Assembly (NCBI GenBank): GCA_037974665.1
Contig: CM075778.1
Span: 8,607,001 to 8,671,000, forward strand
Direction of reading: 5' to 3'
DNA length: 64,000 nucleotides
DNA from: Ehretia macrophylla
Lineage: Eukaryota; Streptophyta; Magnoliopsida; Boraginales; Ehretiaceae
The translations under genes were made by a program, and so were the position numbers. Below are positions 34,834 through 47,293 of this stretch, piece by piece; within the stretch, counting starts at the first letter, position 1; each line of letters opens with the position of its first letter. Below the pieces are notes generated by a model that did not search any database, was not told the DNA's origin, and worked only from the letters and a program-made list of their open reading frames with translations.

Positions 34834-37316
34834 TGTAACGCTCTGAATCCAATCTTACGCTACGAGTCAAGTCTAGATCCTTCACACGGATAGAGTCTCC
34901 TCTGTAACGTGAACTAAACTAGAACATGCAAATAGTCACATACAATTCCTGAACCACAATCAAACATCTCATACATCCTAACTTTCAAGATTAATATAGC
35001 CAACCAACTCTTCAAGGCCATTAAGCCTTGAAAACTCACAAACATTATACAAGCATGCAAGATTGGTTTATAGCAGCTTCACAACTATTAACTTGTCTTA
35101 CCACTCTAATTATAACTACAAGTTTACTTATATAACAAATTCTCCATTACCCTACAATATCATACAAGCATGCAATAAAAGAAGAAAAGGACTAGTACTA
35201 ATTATTACATGCCTACTACTTTACTAACCAACCATATAAGATTATAACTTCCAAATACATATAAGATCCCCAAGGGTCTCAAAATGAACATCAACCAACA
35301 TCTTCATGCAAGCCACACGTAACAGCCAACCTTAACACATAAGAAAGTCACGGAAGTTGTTCTACTTGCATTTCTTCTTCTTCTTCTACCGCTACTAGCT
35401 GGGGGTTCACCTCAATTCTCCTGAAACATGTTAAATGAGGAGTGAGCAACAATATTGCCCAGCGAGGGAGGTGATGCAGCATATCAGGGTGTGCAACATA
35501 ATATGCAACAAAGATAGCCATATATACAATACAAAGTAACAAAACTAGATAGACAAGTATTTAACCACATATAAAAAAGATACAGTTTCACTTTGTCATC
35601 AGTCATGAGCTACGAGCCACGAGCCACGAGCCAAGCTTTTCAAGCAAGTACCGGCAAAACCCTTATTCCTTCAAAAATGGGGTACTCTGGATGTACCCCG
35701 ATCCTATGACCCATATCTCTCGAGGTAGGTTCATATGCCCCAACGAGATGAACCACGCCTCTGGGGTAGGGGAGTATGTCTCAGCGAGAAAGGGACTGGG
35801 AAACCATAGTAGCCAAGGGAGCACGGCAAGCCCTATGCCGCTCGTGTTACTCGACACTAGCATGCCCGAAAAGGTTGCGTAACCCCGAAACAAGTTCAAG
35901 AGAACCAAGTTTTCAAATATTACATTCAAAGGACGAAAAAGTAGGCCATCCTCGCAATCAATCATAATATAAGCCAAATATACACGAAATAGCTATATAT
36001 CACAAAAGAGACAAATATCATATTTTCCACAAAACTCTATAGATAGCTTAAACATATCTTTATCATACATATAAACACCTAGCAAGCATCTACAAACTCA
36101 TGTAAACACAAAAGCAACCATTATCACTTTTTCCCTTTGTTAACTATATAATTTCATCTCCCGCACAAAATTCGAGATACCAAATTCACAAGCCAATCAT
36201 TCTACATTCCTAAGAAGGCCAAAAGACACCTATCTAGGCCCTGAAAGCCCGCTTTGGAGACAAAAGCTCGGGTAGGCCCCGGTGGGTTTTAACTACACCT
36301 ACCCTATTCGAACCCCAATTTAACGCAACGAAAGCACCAAAAGTGCTTCCATGCTCCAAGGATACATAATCTAAAGTCCAAACGTACCCGGATTATATTA
36401 TGTTAAAAAACCCCTTTTAAAAGTTATCCAAATTTGCATTTTAACTTATTTTCGGGAAATTCAATTTATGTGAGCTTCTAACTAGTTCCACTAATGTCTA
36501 AAGCACCTAGAAGAAGCCTCAATTCATTCTAAATAGCAAGTTCGTCATTATTCATCATCTTCTTTGGTGATTCAAACTTCTAGCCATGGAGGTTATTATC
36601 AAGCTACTCAAACATGGTCTATAGTTCACAATAAGCATGTATATCACAATAAATGAGCATATCTATAACCATAAGTAAGAAATCACAAAATTGTAAAAAT
36701 TGACATAAACTTTAAATCAATTAAAATTCTAACTCCCTCACAATTTGTAGATGTATGCAAGTTGTAGATGCTCCTAGATGCCTCCAACTTCTCCTAGACC
36801 AAGCTAAAAGACCAATTTCATGCACAAAAGTTGAAGAATTCTCTCCTCCTTGCTCCTTAAGGCTGTCGGGTTTGGGGGGGTAGTTTAGGCAATTTTTTGT
36901 TTTGTTTTGAGTGTATTATGCTTGTATGTATGATATATTATGTATATAGTATATGTATGTTATATTATATTAGGTCAATTGCTACTAATACTTGGTCAAA
37001 TAAGCTTGAAACTCCAATAAATTGCTAACTAATTTAAAACTAATGTTTATATTACGTAACACTATTCAACGAAGCACGAATCATTTTTCAAATGTAAGTT
37101 CCTGGCCTCTAAAGTCTAAAACTACAAGTTTTCGGTTCCTTTTATAAGTTATACTATCTAGGAAAAATACTAAACCGAACATTCTAGACAGTCAAATTTT
37201 TTATGAATAGTGCCTTCTAAATAAAATAATTAAGCAAGAAAAAAAATGCACATAAAAATGCTCAAGTAAATATGCAACAGTTATTTAATAATGTGATAAA
37301 AATTTTGTGCGTCATA
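34834..37316 (-). repeat. Element B 3' LTR
   Basis: The plus strand opens TGTAACGCTCTGAATCC and ends GTGCGTCATA. It matches 44,692-47,182 throughout with scattered substitutions. It contains the shared leader module near 35,422-35,475 and 35,675-35,880. Confidence 0.9.
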
Positions 37317-38108
37317 CCCTCTCCCCCTTAAACTAATTGCGTTCATGCAATTCTTACATGATTCGGCAAACAACTCCAAGTATTTCTCTCTTATCTGATC
37401 TTCCTGCTCCCAAATGGTATCCTCAACTCCATGATGATCCCAAAGAACTTTTATCATAGGAATACTCTTGGTTCGAAGTTCCTGAATCTTCCTACCAACT
37501 ACTCGAAGAGGTTTCTCAACAAAGGTCAATGACTCATCGATCTCCAGCGGTTCCGGCTCTAAAATGTGCAAAGGATTTGGCTGATACTTTCTCAACAACG
37601 ACACATGGAACACATCATCTATTTTGCCCAAACTCAGAGGTAATGCTAATTTGTAAGCCAAATCTCCAACTTTCTCAGTAATTTCAAACAACCCCACGTA
37701 TCTAGGATTGAGTTTACCTCCCTTTCCGTGTCGAATTAGACCTTTGCGCGGAGAGACTTTCAAGAACACATGATTACCCACTCAAAACACTAAGTTTCGT
37801 CGGCGTCTATCAGTATAACTTTTTTGTCGGCTTTGAGCTGTGAGCATTCTTTTCTTTATAAGTTTCACATTATCAACCATCTTGATCATCTCGGGTAAAA
37901 TAGTTGGATCAACAGTCTTCATTTCTCCTACCTTATCCCAATATAACGGAGATCTACATTTCCGCCTGTAAAGTGCCTCGTAGGGTGACATACCAATGGT
38001 AGCTTGATAACTGTTATTATAAGCAAACTCTGCAAGAGGCAAATACCTTTCCCAACTCTTACCACAATCCATAGTAACCTGGTCCCATTTCCACATAGGA
38101 ATCTCCAA
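37281..38108 (-). pseudogene. Element B integrase C-terminus and chromodomain-like tail
   Basis: 38,108 downward reads WKWDQVTMDCG joined directly to KSWERYLPLAEFAYNNSYQA, so the block between the first catalytic Asp region and the end of the core is deleted. Then come GMSPYEALYRRKCRSPLYWD, a stop at about 37,782, VFLKVSPRKGLIRHGKG (GPY/F region), DDVFHVSLLRKYQPNP, and a tail with IKVLWDHHGVEDTIWEQEDQ and KYLELF, typical of Tekay chromodomains. The product could not catalyse integration. Confidence 0.85.
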
Positions 38109-38120
38109 TGGTTACAACAA

Positions 38121-39242
38121 TCATGCAGGTCTCTGATGTTCAGCTTTAACCTTCTGACAAGTCAAACATTTAGCCACATAATCTGCTATCTCCCTCTTCA
38201 TATTATTCCACCAGAAGCTTTGTTTTAAGTCCTTATACATCTTGGTGCTACCAGGGTGAATTGTGTATTTAGTGTTATGGGCCTCAGCAAGAATCTCATC
38301 TTTTACAGCTGAACCACCAAGAATGCAAATTCTATTCTTATACCTGAATAGTCCATTATCATGCAGCTTGAAATCCAACTCTCCCCCTTTAGACTTCTCT
38401 AGAATCTTCAACAATTGAGGATTTGACTGTTGTGCTTCCCTGATTCTAGACAGTAATAAAGACTGGATTTGTAAACTAGCAAATTGGATACTTGTTCCAA
38501 AAGCCTTCGGTTTCCACAGACATAATTCCTCCACAGTTTCCCAGTCCTTTATTATCAAACTGGCCACAATAGCTTTTTGGCTCAATGCATCTATAATAGA
38601 GTTAGCTTTTTCTGGCAAGTAGTTAATGGTACAATTATAATCATTCAACAACTCTAGCCAACGCCTTTGCCTCATATTCAAATCATTTTGAGAAAATAGA
38701 TATTTCAAACTTTTGTGATCAGTAAATATCTCAAATTGATTACCCCACAAGTAATGTCGCCACTTCTTTAAAGCAAAGACAACAGCAGCAAGCTCAATAT
38801 CATGTGTAGGATAATTGAGTTCATAGGGCTTTAACTTTCTCGAGGCATAAACAATCATCTTAACATTTTGCATAAGCACGCAACCTAAACCTTCCTTCGA
38901 AGTATCACTGTAAATCACCAGATTATCAGTCCCCTCAAGCAGTGCAAGAATAGAAGCAGTGGTAAGTCTCTTCTTCAATTCTTGAAAACTCGCTTCACAT
39001 TTGTCATCCCAGTTAAATACAATTTTCTTTTGAGTTAAGGAAGTTAAGAGTCCAACAATTTTGGAAAAATCCTTAATAAATCGCCTATAATAACCAATCA
39101 ACCCTAGGAAACTACGAACTTCTGTCACAGTTTTGGGTATTTTCCAGGACATTACTACCTCAATTTTTGCAGGATCAACAAATATTTCTTCCTGTGAAAT
39201 TATATGGCCTAAAAAGGGGTATGTTTCAACCAGAATTTGCAC
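38121..39242 (-). pseudogene. Element B RT connection, RNase H and integrase zinc finger
   Basis: A 373-codon open frame. It begins at the RT thumb ([19 protein letters not shown]), continues with [14 protein letters not shown], the RNase H segment ([58 protein letters not shown]), and ends with the HHCC zinc-binding region ([17 protein letters not shown] and [20 protein letters not shown]). It overlaps the upstream RT frame by a few codons in a different phase, marking a frameshift. Confidence 0.85.
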
Positions 39243-39870
39243 TTGCTAAATTTGGCAAATAACTTATGTTCCTGTAATGTTCGCAACACAATCCTTAAAT
39301 GTTCTTCATGCTCTGCCTCTGATTTAGAATACACCAATATATCATCAATAAAAATCACAACAAATTGACCAAGGTAAGGCCTAAACACTCTCTGCATCAA
39401 ATCCATAAAGGCGACTGGAGCATTTGTCAATCCAAATGGCAATACAACAAATTTATAGTAGCCGTACTTGGTTCTGAAAGCAGTCTTGGGTACATCCTCT
39501 TTTCGGATTCTCAACTGATAATAACCCTATCTTAAATCAAATTTAGAATATACAACGGTCCCCTGCAACTGATCAAATAATTCCTCAATCAAAGGCAAAA
39601 GGATATTTATTTTTCACAGTCACCTAGCTAAGTCCCCGATAGTCGACCCACGACCGTAATGTACCATATTTCTTCTTTACAAATAAAATAGGAGCACCCC
39701 ACAATAAAAATCTAGGCTAAATAAAACATTTTTCAAGTAAGCCCTGCAGTTGAATTTTCAACTCCTGCAGCTCAGGGGGAGCCATTCTATATGGGGTTCT
39801 AGATATAGGAATAGTTCCTGGCAACAAATCAATCACAAACTCTATTTCCCGGTCAGGTAGTAACCTAGGC
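39209..39870 (-). pseudogene. Element B reverse transcriptase N-terminal part
   Basis: 39,209-39,514 encodes [20 protein letters not shown] and the active-site box [20 protein letters not shown] near 39,345. Upstream to 39,870 the reading [20 protein letters not shown] and KNKYPFAF is recognisable but broken by several stops. It joins across the solo LTR to the protease-side frame (DFSGVFPKELL). Confidence 0.82.
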
Positions 39871-42543
39871 TGTCACGATCCCATTTTCATAATTAATGTA
39901 ATAGTCTCTGATACCGCATTAATGAAACAAGGAGGATTACATTCAACTTACATAGACTTCAAAATTTGGGATCGTGATACCACAGGCTTAAGAAGATCAC
40001 TCCTCTTAGGTCCACTGAGGCAAAATATACTAGCCCGAGCTCTAATTTCCATGAACTAAACATCCAAGTTGCTAATACTATAGTTACATTACCTATTACA
40101 GGATTTCCTCAAATCAATACATTATATAAACTTCATTACTAATAATTAGAATTACAACTAACGAATATTTATCTACAAGACCTAGATCCTTCAAATTACA
40201 TCATTTAGGTTCAGCTACCTCTTCTAGACCTCATAAGAACAATAACCTAATTATTTACAATCCGCATATCCAAAAGAATAATTACAATTCTTCAAGTATT
40301 CCAATTTAGATCACACAATGACATAACATAAAGGAGTACATCATGGCATCACATAGGATCGCAAAAGGCAGAGGATCTAACCCAATAAGGAACTGGAGCT
40401 TTCCATCCCTTGACTGGCTTAACTATACCTGAAATAGTAAAGAAAGAGGAATGAGCTACAACTAGCTCAACGAGGGTTAAAGGTCACGAGTGGTTTTCGT
40501 AAACATTTTCAATTTAGAAAGCCCTTTTGGAAAACATGTTATGCATGAGTTTCAATTAAGTACAAGAATTAATGAATACGAGGTAACAATTAACCCAACT
40601 CCCGGGGCAAAAGCTCCTACGGGAGTGTATCACATAATATCAAAGGGATACAGTTGTTCTTGCAGTTGCTGTAGTCGGCCAACCTTGAATCAATCTCTAT
40701 CTATTTTCCCCAACACCAAACATTTGGTGATATTTGGATAATCACCTGCGACCATGGTGGTCGAGACCGACTGGTAGCCCGATACTACCCAGAGAAAATG
40801 AACTCCACCATGCCCATAATTATGGTTGCAACCGTCACGCCCACCGTTATTAACATTATAAATATATCATGAATAATAACATAGAGGAGGGCGACAAAGT
40901 AGGTTGCCTCCGTTAAACAAGTGTATACATGATTCAACCTTAATCAAGTGTATTGAAACCATTACATGATACACACATATTCAAGAGTATTCATGATTCG
41001 AGCATGGTTCAAGCATGTTCAACTTATATCATGTGACTTAGCAAGTAAACATGTCGACACCTTGCATGTATAAATATTCATATTGCCACAATTAATGCCT
41101 CTTGATGGTGATTGATCATGCTAGACATATGACATCAAGAAAATACAACAAAACCACAATTAAATTCCACTATGATAATCTAGGGTTCGATACGGTTTTA
41201 ACACTTCCGACCATGCCTCAATCCGACATATGTAACTCCTGCAATCACTAAAACAAATTCCGTGTGCAAAGTTGAAAAACCAACTCGCCCGGCTAGTCAA
41301 CCGGCTTGTCCAGAAAGTTTAACAAATGTCGGTCGAGTAGTCGGTCGAGTTTAGTTTACTGACCTAGGCAAAATACACCCGTAAATTCTCATTTTCTTGC
41401 TCAAAACCTTGCCATCTTTCTCCCAACCTTCAACTAACATTCTAGCATACTCGAGAGGCTTTATTAAGTAACATATATGAGTTCAAAAACCACCCACAAC
41501 ATTCCTCTAACAATGATTTTTACCCAAACCTCCAAGAATTCAAAATAGTTCATGAACATCAAAATTAACATCCAAGTTCTAAAATACTAGTTTCATGCTT
41601 TCAATTCTTGCATACAAGTTATTTATACATTCAATACATTCAGAAGAACAATAGCAAGCTAATCTTTCAAATTCCCAAGAGCAACCAACATAGATTAGGT
41701 AAATCCTAGATCTACAACACACAAAATACTCAATCTCCTCATTCTAGCCTAGATATGCAAGCAATAGCAATATTAGCACTAAATGAGCATCATATAACCT
41801 TGAGTGAGCATTTACAAATCATTTTGAAGAATCCATCACCTTGGTATTGAATGAAAGAAGCAATAGATAGGCTGGATTTAGCTAGCAAATGCAAGGATAA
41901 TGCTGGCTGAAAACTATTCTTTCATTCTTCTTCTTCTTCCTTCCTTATCTTTTCTTTCTTCTTTCTTCTTTCTTCTTCTCTACTTCAAGTTGTGTAGTGT
42001 AGTGTGTGTGTGTGTGTTGCAGAATTTTTGTGTGTGTGTGTGGTGTAATGTGTGTATTTTGTTAGGTAGGAAATATCTAAAGCCCAAATGCCTAAGTTGC
42101 CTTTCCAACTAAAAGGGTATTTACTAGTTTGCCATTCTAGTCTTGTTTCTACTATTTAGTTAACTAGTGTAGTGTAGTTTATTTATCGCCTACAATATCT
42201 AAACCACACAAATGCACGTTAAATAATGGAAATACACGTAAAATGATACAAACATACGTTAAATGATATAAATGCATTTCCAATGTTGTGAATGCATAGT
42301 ATTATCATGTAGTTCTAATTTTTTAATTATTTTGGTTAGTTAATTTAATTTAGTAAAATTTAATTATCATCTACAACCTCTAAGGTTCTCGAATGCACGC
42401 TATTGCACTCATTTACACGTTAAACGAGAGAGATGCATGTAAACCAAGGTAAATGCACACCAATTGATAAAAATGCACATTAAATGATGCAAAAATATAT
42501 GAAATGTTATAAAATGCACATGAGCCTCGTACGGGGTTTCACA
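39871..42543 (-). mobile_element. 2.67-kb solo LTR nested in element B pol
   Basis: Plus-strand ends are TGTCACGATCCC and GGGTTTCACA. Removing it restores the frame [15 protein letters not shown] of element B. The TSD is imperfect (GCCTA and GCTTG on the minus strand). It contains a TC-rich tract (41,925-41,985), GT repeats (42,003-42,044), a degenerate minisatellite near its U3 end (42,195-42,520) and the shared leader module (40,428-40,475; 40,650-40,860). It is related in layout to the 21,706-25,259 LTR. Confidence 0.78.
42195..42520 (-). repeat. Degenerate minisatellite in U3 of the nested solo LTR
   Basis: Units such as AATGCACGTTAAATAATGG and AATACACGTAAAATGATAC recur about every 20 bases. 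Many keep an ACGT core. The position matches the minisatellite at 24,690-25,250 in the other solo LTR. Confidence 0.65.
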
Positions 42544-43087
42544 CAAGCAATTCTTTAGGAAATACCCCCGAAAAGTCTTTTACAACAGGTACGTCATTCA
42601 ATTTCAGTTTATCCCCATGTTTATTAATTAAGTAAGTTAGATATGCATTACAACCTTTACTCAACATTTTAGTAACTTTAATAGAAGAAATGATGCGAGT
42701 CCCAGTAGATTTCTGACTCCTAACAATTTTAATGACAGGTTGCTCAAGTATTTCTAAAGTCACAATTTTCGTCCTATAATCCAGATAAGCATAATATCAC
42801 ATCAACCAGTCCATCCCTAAAATAACCTCAAAATCTCAGAATGGCATGATAATCAAATCAATAGGATACATGTGTCCCTCAATGCAAATATCACAATCTT
42901 TACACACAGACTCTGTAACAAATTTGGTACCCATAGGATTACCTACTTGAATTACATACGGGAGTTTATCAACTTTTAAAGCAGTAGATTGTGCACACAT
43001 AGGAGTGATAAATGAATATGTAGCCCCGTTGTCAATCAAAACTACTATTGACTTATTATTAGTAAGAAAAGTACCTTCCACCACCAC
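42539..43087 (-). pseudogene. Element B protease
   Basis: 42,836-43,087 encodes VVLIDNGATYSFITPMCA, a retropepsin-like active site with the catalytic Asp kept but Asn in place of Ser/Thr, and YPIDLIIMPF. After a stop, 42,539-42,763 encodes the protease-to-RT linker (SIKVTKMLSKGCNAYLTYLI, VKDFSGVFPKELL). Gag lies upstream and RT downstream beyond the solo LTR. Confidence 0.78.
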
Positions 43088-43099
43088 TGTCGTATCTGG

Positions 43100-44440
43100 G
43101 AGCTCCTCTTGATCTAGTGCAAATACCCGTGCATGGCCTCGCGGAATTGGAGCTGCACCTGAAGCTCTGGTCTGAGCACTCTAGCAGAAAGTCTATCCTT
43201 ATCCCTGCTTGTACCTGGTGCAATCTTTAATCCTGTGTTGGTCGCTCCCGCAACCAATGCAATGACCCAATTTCCTCCAACATTCTGCCTCTGTGTGGCC
43301 CTTACGATTATAGTGACTGCACTACTGGTTTTTCTTTGCAGCAGTGCCTCCCGTAGGGGCACTGTAAGTGGATGTAGCGGAGCTACCTTGTTGAGATCTA
43401 GTGGCCACAGGTCGGGTCTGTGACTGCCCGTGCGGCTGGCTTTGAGCTGGCCTCGGCTGAGACTGTGTCTGGACTGGTCCTGGTAGCTCTGGGTCTGCCT
43501 CGACTGCTGAACCTGAACAGGTTGTTGAAACTGTCTCTAATAGCCTTGACTCTAAGACTGTTACTGCTGTTTACTCGACTGACTAGACTCAACCAACACA
43601 TCTGCCTTGCGTTTCTCATATCTCGATGCTGCCCTAACTACTATAGCATAATTAGGATAGTCCTGCGAAGACAAATTAAGCAGAATATTACTTCTCAGAC
43701 CTCTGATAAATCTCTGAATCTTCATGTCCTTGGGTTACACTAAAGCTGGCACATAACGAGAGAGTCTAATGAATGTAGCCTCGAATTTGATCCACAATCA
43801 TATTTCCTTGCCTCAACTATATGAACTATTCTTGATGTCTCTCATGGGCTACCACAGATACATACTTATCTTGGAATTCCCGAATAAAGTCAGCCCACGA
43901 ATGTTGTACCCTCTCAGCATCCTATTTTTCTCTAATGGTATGCCACCATTCCTTGGCGTCACCCTCAAGTAAGAACACAACATAAGTAATTTTTCTCTTA
44001 TCATTACACTCAAGTATTGTAGCAACTTTCTCAAACTTGTTTAGCCACATTTCTGCTTTCATATCATCCGGCTCTCTATAAAAATTGTACGCCCCGTGGT
44101 GTAAGAACTTATCAAATAAATTACCCTCAACAGTTCCGCTACCCTCGGCTCTAGCTGACTAATTACCTCTGCCAGTCCCTGCTTGACCCTGTTGGGTCAC
44201 AAACTAAGCAATAGTATTCATAGCAGTGGCCATTATGGCCATAATCTGTGTGTTGGTTGGTTCTTGCCCCTGAGGTACATTCCCAGCTACTCCGGCCTTT
44301 TGCCTAGGTATATCATGCCTATGAGCTTCTTTCGATTCCTTTCTCAGTCTTCCCCTCCTCCTCATCTCGATGCTAGAAGAACTCAGTGTTATAATAGGCA
44401 AATAGATGACACAAAAGATAACACACTCATGTTTCAAAAC
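43100..44440 (-). pseudogene. Element B gag with CCHC zinc knuckle
   Basis: The N-terminal part (44,204-44,437) reads MRRRGRLRKESKEAHRHDIP. The middle (43,849-44,034) includes the segment before the knuckle, and 43,398-43,619 is an Arg/Ser/Gln-rich linker in a shifted frame. A perfect CX2CX4HX4C knuckle (CIGCGSDQHRIKDC) is encoded at 43,220-43,261. Frame shifts and stops break the gene into at least four pieces. The product would package the element RNA. Confidence 0.72.
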
Positions 44441-44673
44441 ACCTTATGCACATAGGACAACATATAAAGCACTTATCATGCATCCAACTCTAAACTTTTC
44501 ATATTCATACTATATCATGCATTAGACACTTCTTTTACATGATAATATGTCCTTTACTCAAGCAATTATTCACTTAAACAAATAGACAATCGTATAGCCA
44601 TATTATTCAATTTTCACATATGGACTTCTACCTACATACTGAGGAAATTAACCCGGCTTCATGCATTCAAATA

Positions 44674-44685
44674 GCTCTGATACAA
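44674..44685 (-). other. Element B primer-binding site
   Basis: Minus strand TTGTATCAGAGC, six bases from the LTR boundary, is an initiator-Met type site with one or two changes. Confidence 0.7.
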
Positions 44686-44691
44686 GCTAAA

Positions 44692-47182
44692 TATAATGCC
44701 CCGAACCCAACCCAACACTACGGGTCAAGTTCAGACCCGTTACATGGACAGAGTCTTCTCTGTAACGTGGACTAAACTGGAACCCGCAAAAAATCACATA
44801 CAATTCCTGAACCACAATCAAACATCTCATACATCCTAACTTTTAATATTAATATAGTCAACCAACTCTTCAAGGCCATTCAAGCCTTGAAAACCCACAA
44901 ACATTATAGAAGAATGCAAGATTGGTTTATAGCAGCTTCACAACTATTAACTTGTCTTACCACTCTAATTACAACTACAAGTTTACTTATATAACAAATT
45001 CTCCATTACCCTACCATATCATACAAGCATGCAATAAAAGAAGAAAATGACTAATACTAATTATTACATGCCTACTACTTTACTAACCAACCATACAATA
45101 TTACAACTTCCAAATACATACAAGACCCTAAGGGTCTCAAAATGAACATCAACCAACATCTTCATGCAAGCCACACATAACAACCAACCTTAACACACAA
45201 GAAAGTCACCGAAGTTGTTCTACTTGTACTTCTTCTTCTTCTACTACCGCTGCTAGCTTGGGATTTACCTCAGTTTCTTCTGAAACATGTTAAATGAGGA
45301 GTGAGCAATAATGTTGCCCAGTGAGGGAAGTGATGTAGCATATTGGGGCGTGCAACATCATATGCAACAAAGATAGCCATATATACAACACAAAGTAACA
45401 AAACTAGATAGACAAGTATTTAACCACATATAAAAAGGATACGGTTTGACTTTGTCATCAGTCACGAGCCACGAGCCAAGATCTTCAAGTAAGTGCCGGC
45501 AAAACCCTTATTCCTCCATAATGGGGTACTACAGATGTACGCCGATCTTACGACCCATATCTCCCGAGGTAGGTCCGTATACCCCAACGAGGTGAACCAC
45601 GCCTCTGGGGTAGGGGAATATACCTCAGCGAGAAAGGGACTGGGAAACCATGGTAGTCGAGGGAGCACGGTAAGCCTGATGTCACGTGTGTTACTCGACA
45701 CTACTATGTCCGAAAAGGTTGCGCAACCCCGAATCAAGTTCACAAGAGCCAAGTTTTCAAATATTACATTAGAGGAACGACAAAGTAGGCTGCCATCGCA
45801 ATTAATCACAATATAAGCCAAATATACACGAAATAGCTATATAATCACAAAAAAGACAAATATCATATTTTCCACAAAAGTCTATAGATAGCTTAAACAT
45901 ATCTTTATCATGCATATAAACACCTAACAAGCATCTACAAGCTCATGTAAACACAAAAGCAACCATTATCATATTTCCCATTTGTTAACTATACAATTTC
46001 TTCTCCTGCACAAAAATCGAGATACCAAATTCACAAGCCAATGATTCTACATTCCTAGGAAGGACAAAAGATACCTATCTAGGCCCTGCAAGCCCAGTTT
46101 GAAGATAAAAGCTCGGGTAGGCCCCGAGTGGGTTTTAACTACACCTACCCTATCCGGACCTCAATTTAACACAATGAAAGCACCAAAAGTGCTTCCATGC
46201 CCCAAGGATACGTAATCTAAAGTCCAAATGTGTCTGAATTATGTTATATGAAAAAAACCCCTTTTAAAAGTTAGCCAATTTTGCATTTTAACTCATTTTC
46301 GGGCAATTCGACTTCATGTGAGCTTCTAACTAGTTCCACTAATGTCTAAAGCACCTAGATGAAGCCTCAATTCATTCTAAATAGAAAGCTATGTCAAAAC
46401 CCTAAAATTTTATCACTATTCATCATCTTCTTTGGTGATTCAAGCTTCTAGCCATAGCGGTTGTTATCAAGCTACTCAAACATGGTCTTTAGTTCATAAT
46501 AAGCATGTATATCACAATATATGAGCATATCTATAACCATAAGTAACAAACCACAAAATTGTAAAACTTGACATAAACTTTAAATCAATTAAAATGTTAA
46601 CTCCCTCACAATTTGTAGATGTATGCAAGTTGTAGATGCTCCTAGATGCCTCCAACTTCTCCTAGACCAAGCCAAGACACCAATTTCATGCACAAAAGTT
46701 GAAGAATTCTCTCCTCTTTGCTCCTTAGGGCTGTCGAGTTTGGGGGGTAGTTTAGGCAATTTTTGTTTTGTTTTTAGTGTATTATGCTTGTATGTATGAT
46801 ATATTATGTATATAGTATATGTATGTTATATTATATTAGGTCAATTGCTACTAATACTTGGTCAAATAAGCTTGAAACTCCAATTAATTGCTAACTAATT
46901 TAAAACCAATGTTTATACTACGTAACACTATTCAACGAAACACAAATCATTTTTCAAATGCAAGTTCCGGGCCTTTAAAGTCTAAAACTACAAGTTTTCG
47001 GTTCTTTTTATAAGTTATACTATGTAGAAAAAATACTAAACCGAGCATTCTAAACAATCAAATTTCTTATGAATAGTGTCTTCTAAATAAAACAATTAAG
47101 CAAGAAAAGAAATACACATAAAAATACTCAAGTAAATATGCAATAGTTATTTAATAATGTAATGAAATTTTCGGGCGTCACA
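44692..47182 (-). repeat. Element B 5' LTR
   Basis: It matches 34,834-37,316. Plus-strand ends are TATAATGCCCCG and GGGCGTCACA. The canonical terminal TG at the low end has mutated to TA. Confidence 0.9.
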
Positions 47183-47187
47183 ACTAT

Positions 47188-47293
47188 AGCCACATTGGCT
47201 CCAACGTGCCTCCAATTTTGCATGATATTCGAGTTAAGTCTTATGATATTTAACTTGTAATTTGATTCAATATTATCCATCCAGTGTAATTTA
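47188..47293. other. Short unique spacer between element B and the tandem duplication
   Basis: About 100 bp right of the ACTAT target duplicate. Together with the sequence left of 34,829 it represents the pre-insertion locus. No gene was seen. Confidence 0.45.

Larger units (their letters stand above)
34834..47182 (-). mobile_element. Element B: Ty3/gypsy chromovirus (Tekay-like), with a nested solo LTR
   Basis: LTRs are 34,834-37,316 and 44,692-47,182 (about 2.48 kb each). TSD ACTAT is at 34,829-34,833 and 47,183-47,187. The primer site (minus, 44,674-44,685) reads TTGTATCAGAGC and the polypurine tract (minus, 37,317-37,331) reads TTAAGGGGGAGAGGG. On the minus strand the order is gag with zinc knuckle, protease, RT, RNase H, integrase zinc finger, integrase C-terminus and chromodomain-like tail. 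Stops, a frameshift and an integrase-core deletion make it defective. A solo LTR sits between protease and RT. Confidence 0.9.

Noticed and set aside
35663..35977. 104-codon minus-strand frame in element B LTR and its counterpart at 45,462-45,821
   Set aside because: They overlap the conserved nucleotide module of the LTR. Lengths and ends differ between LTRs, and opposing frames are also open, so RNA or DNA conservation explains them better than protein coding.
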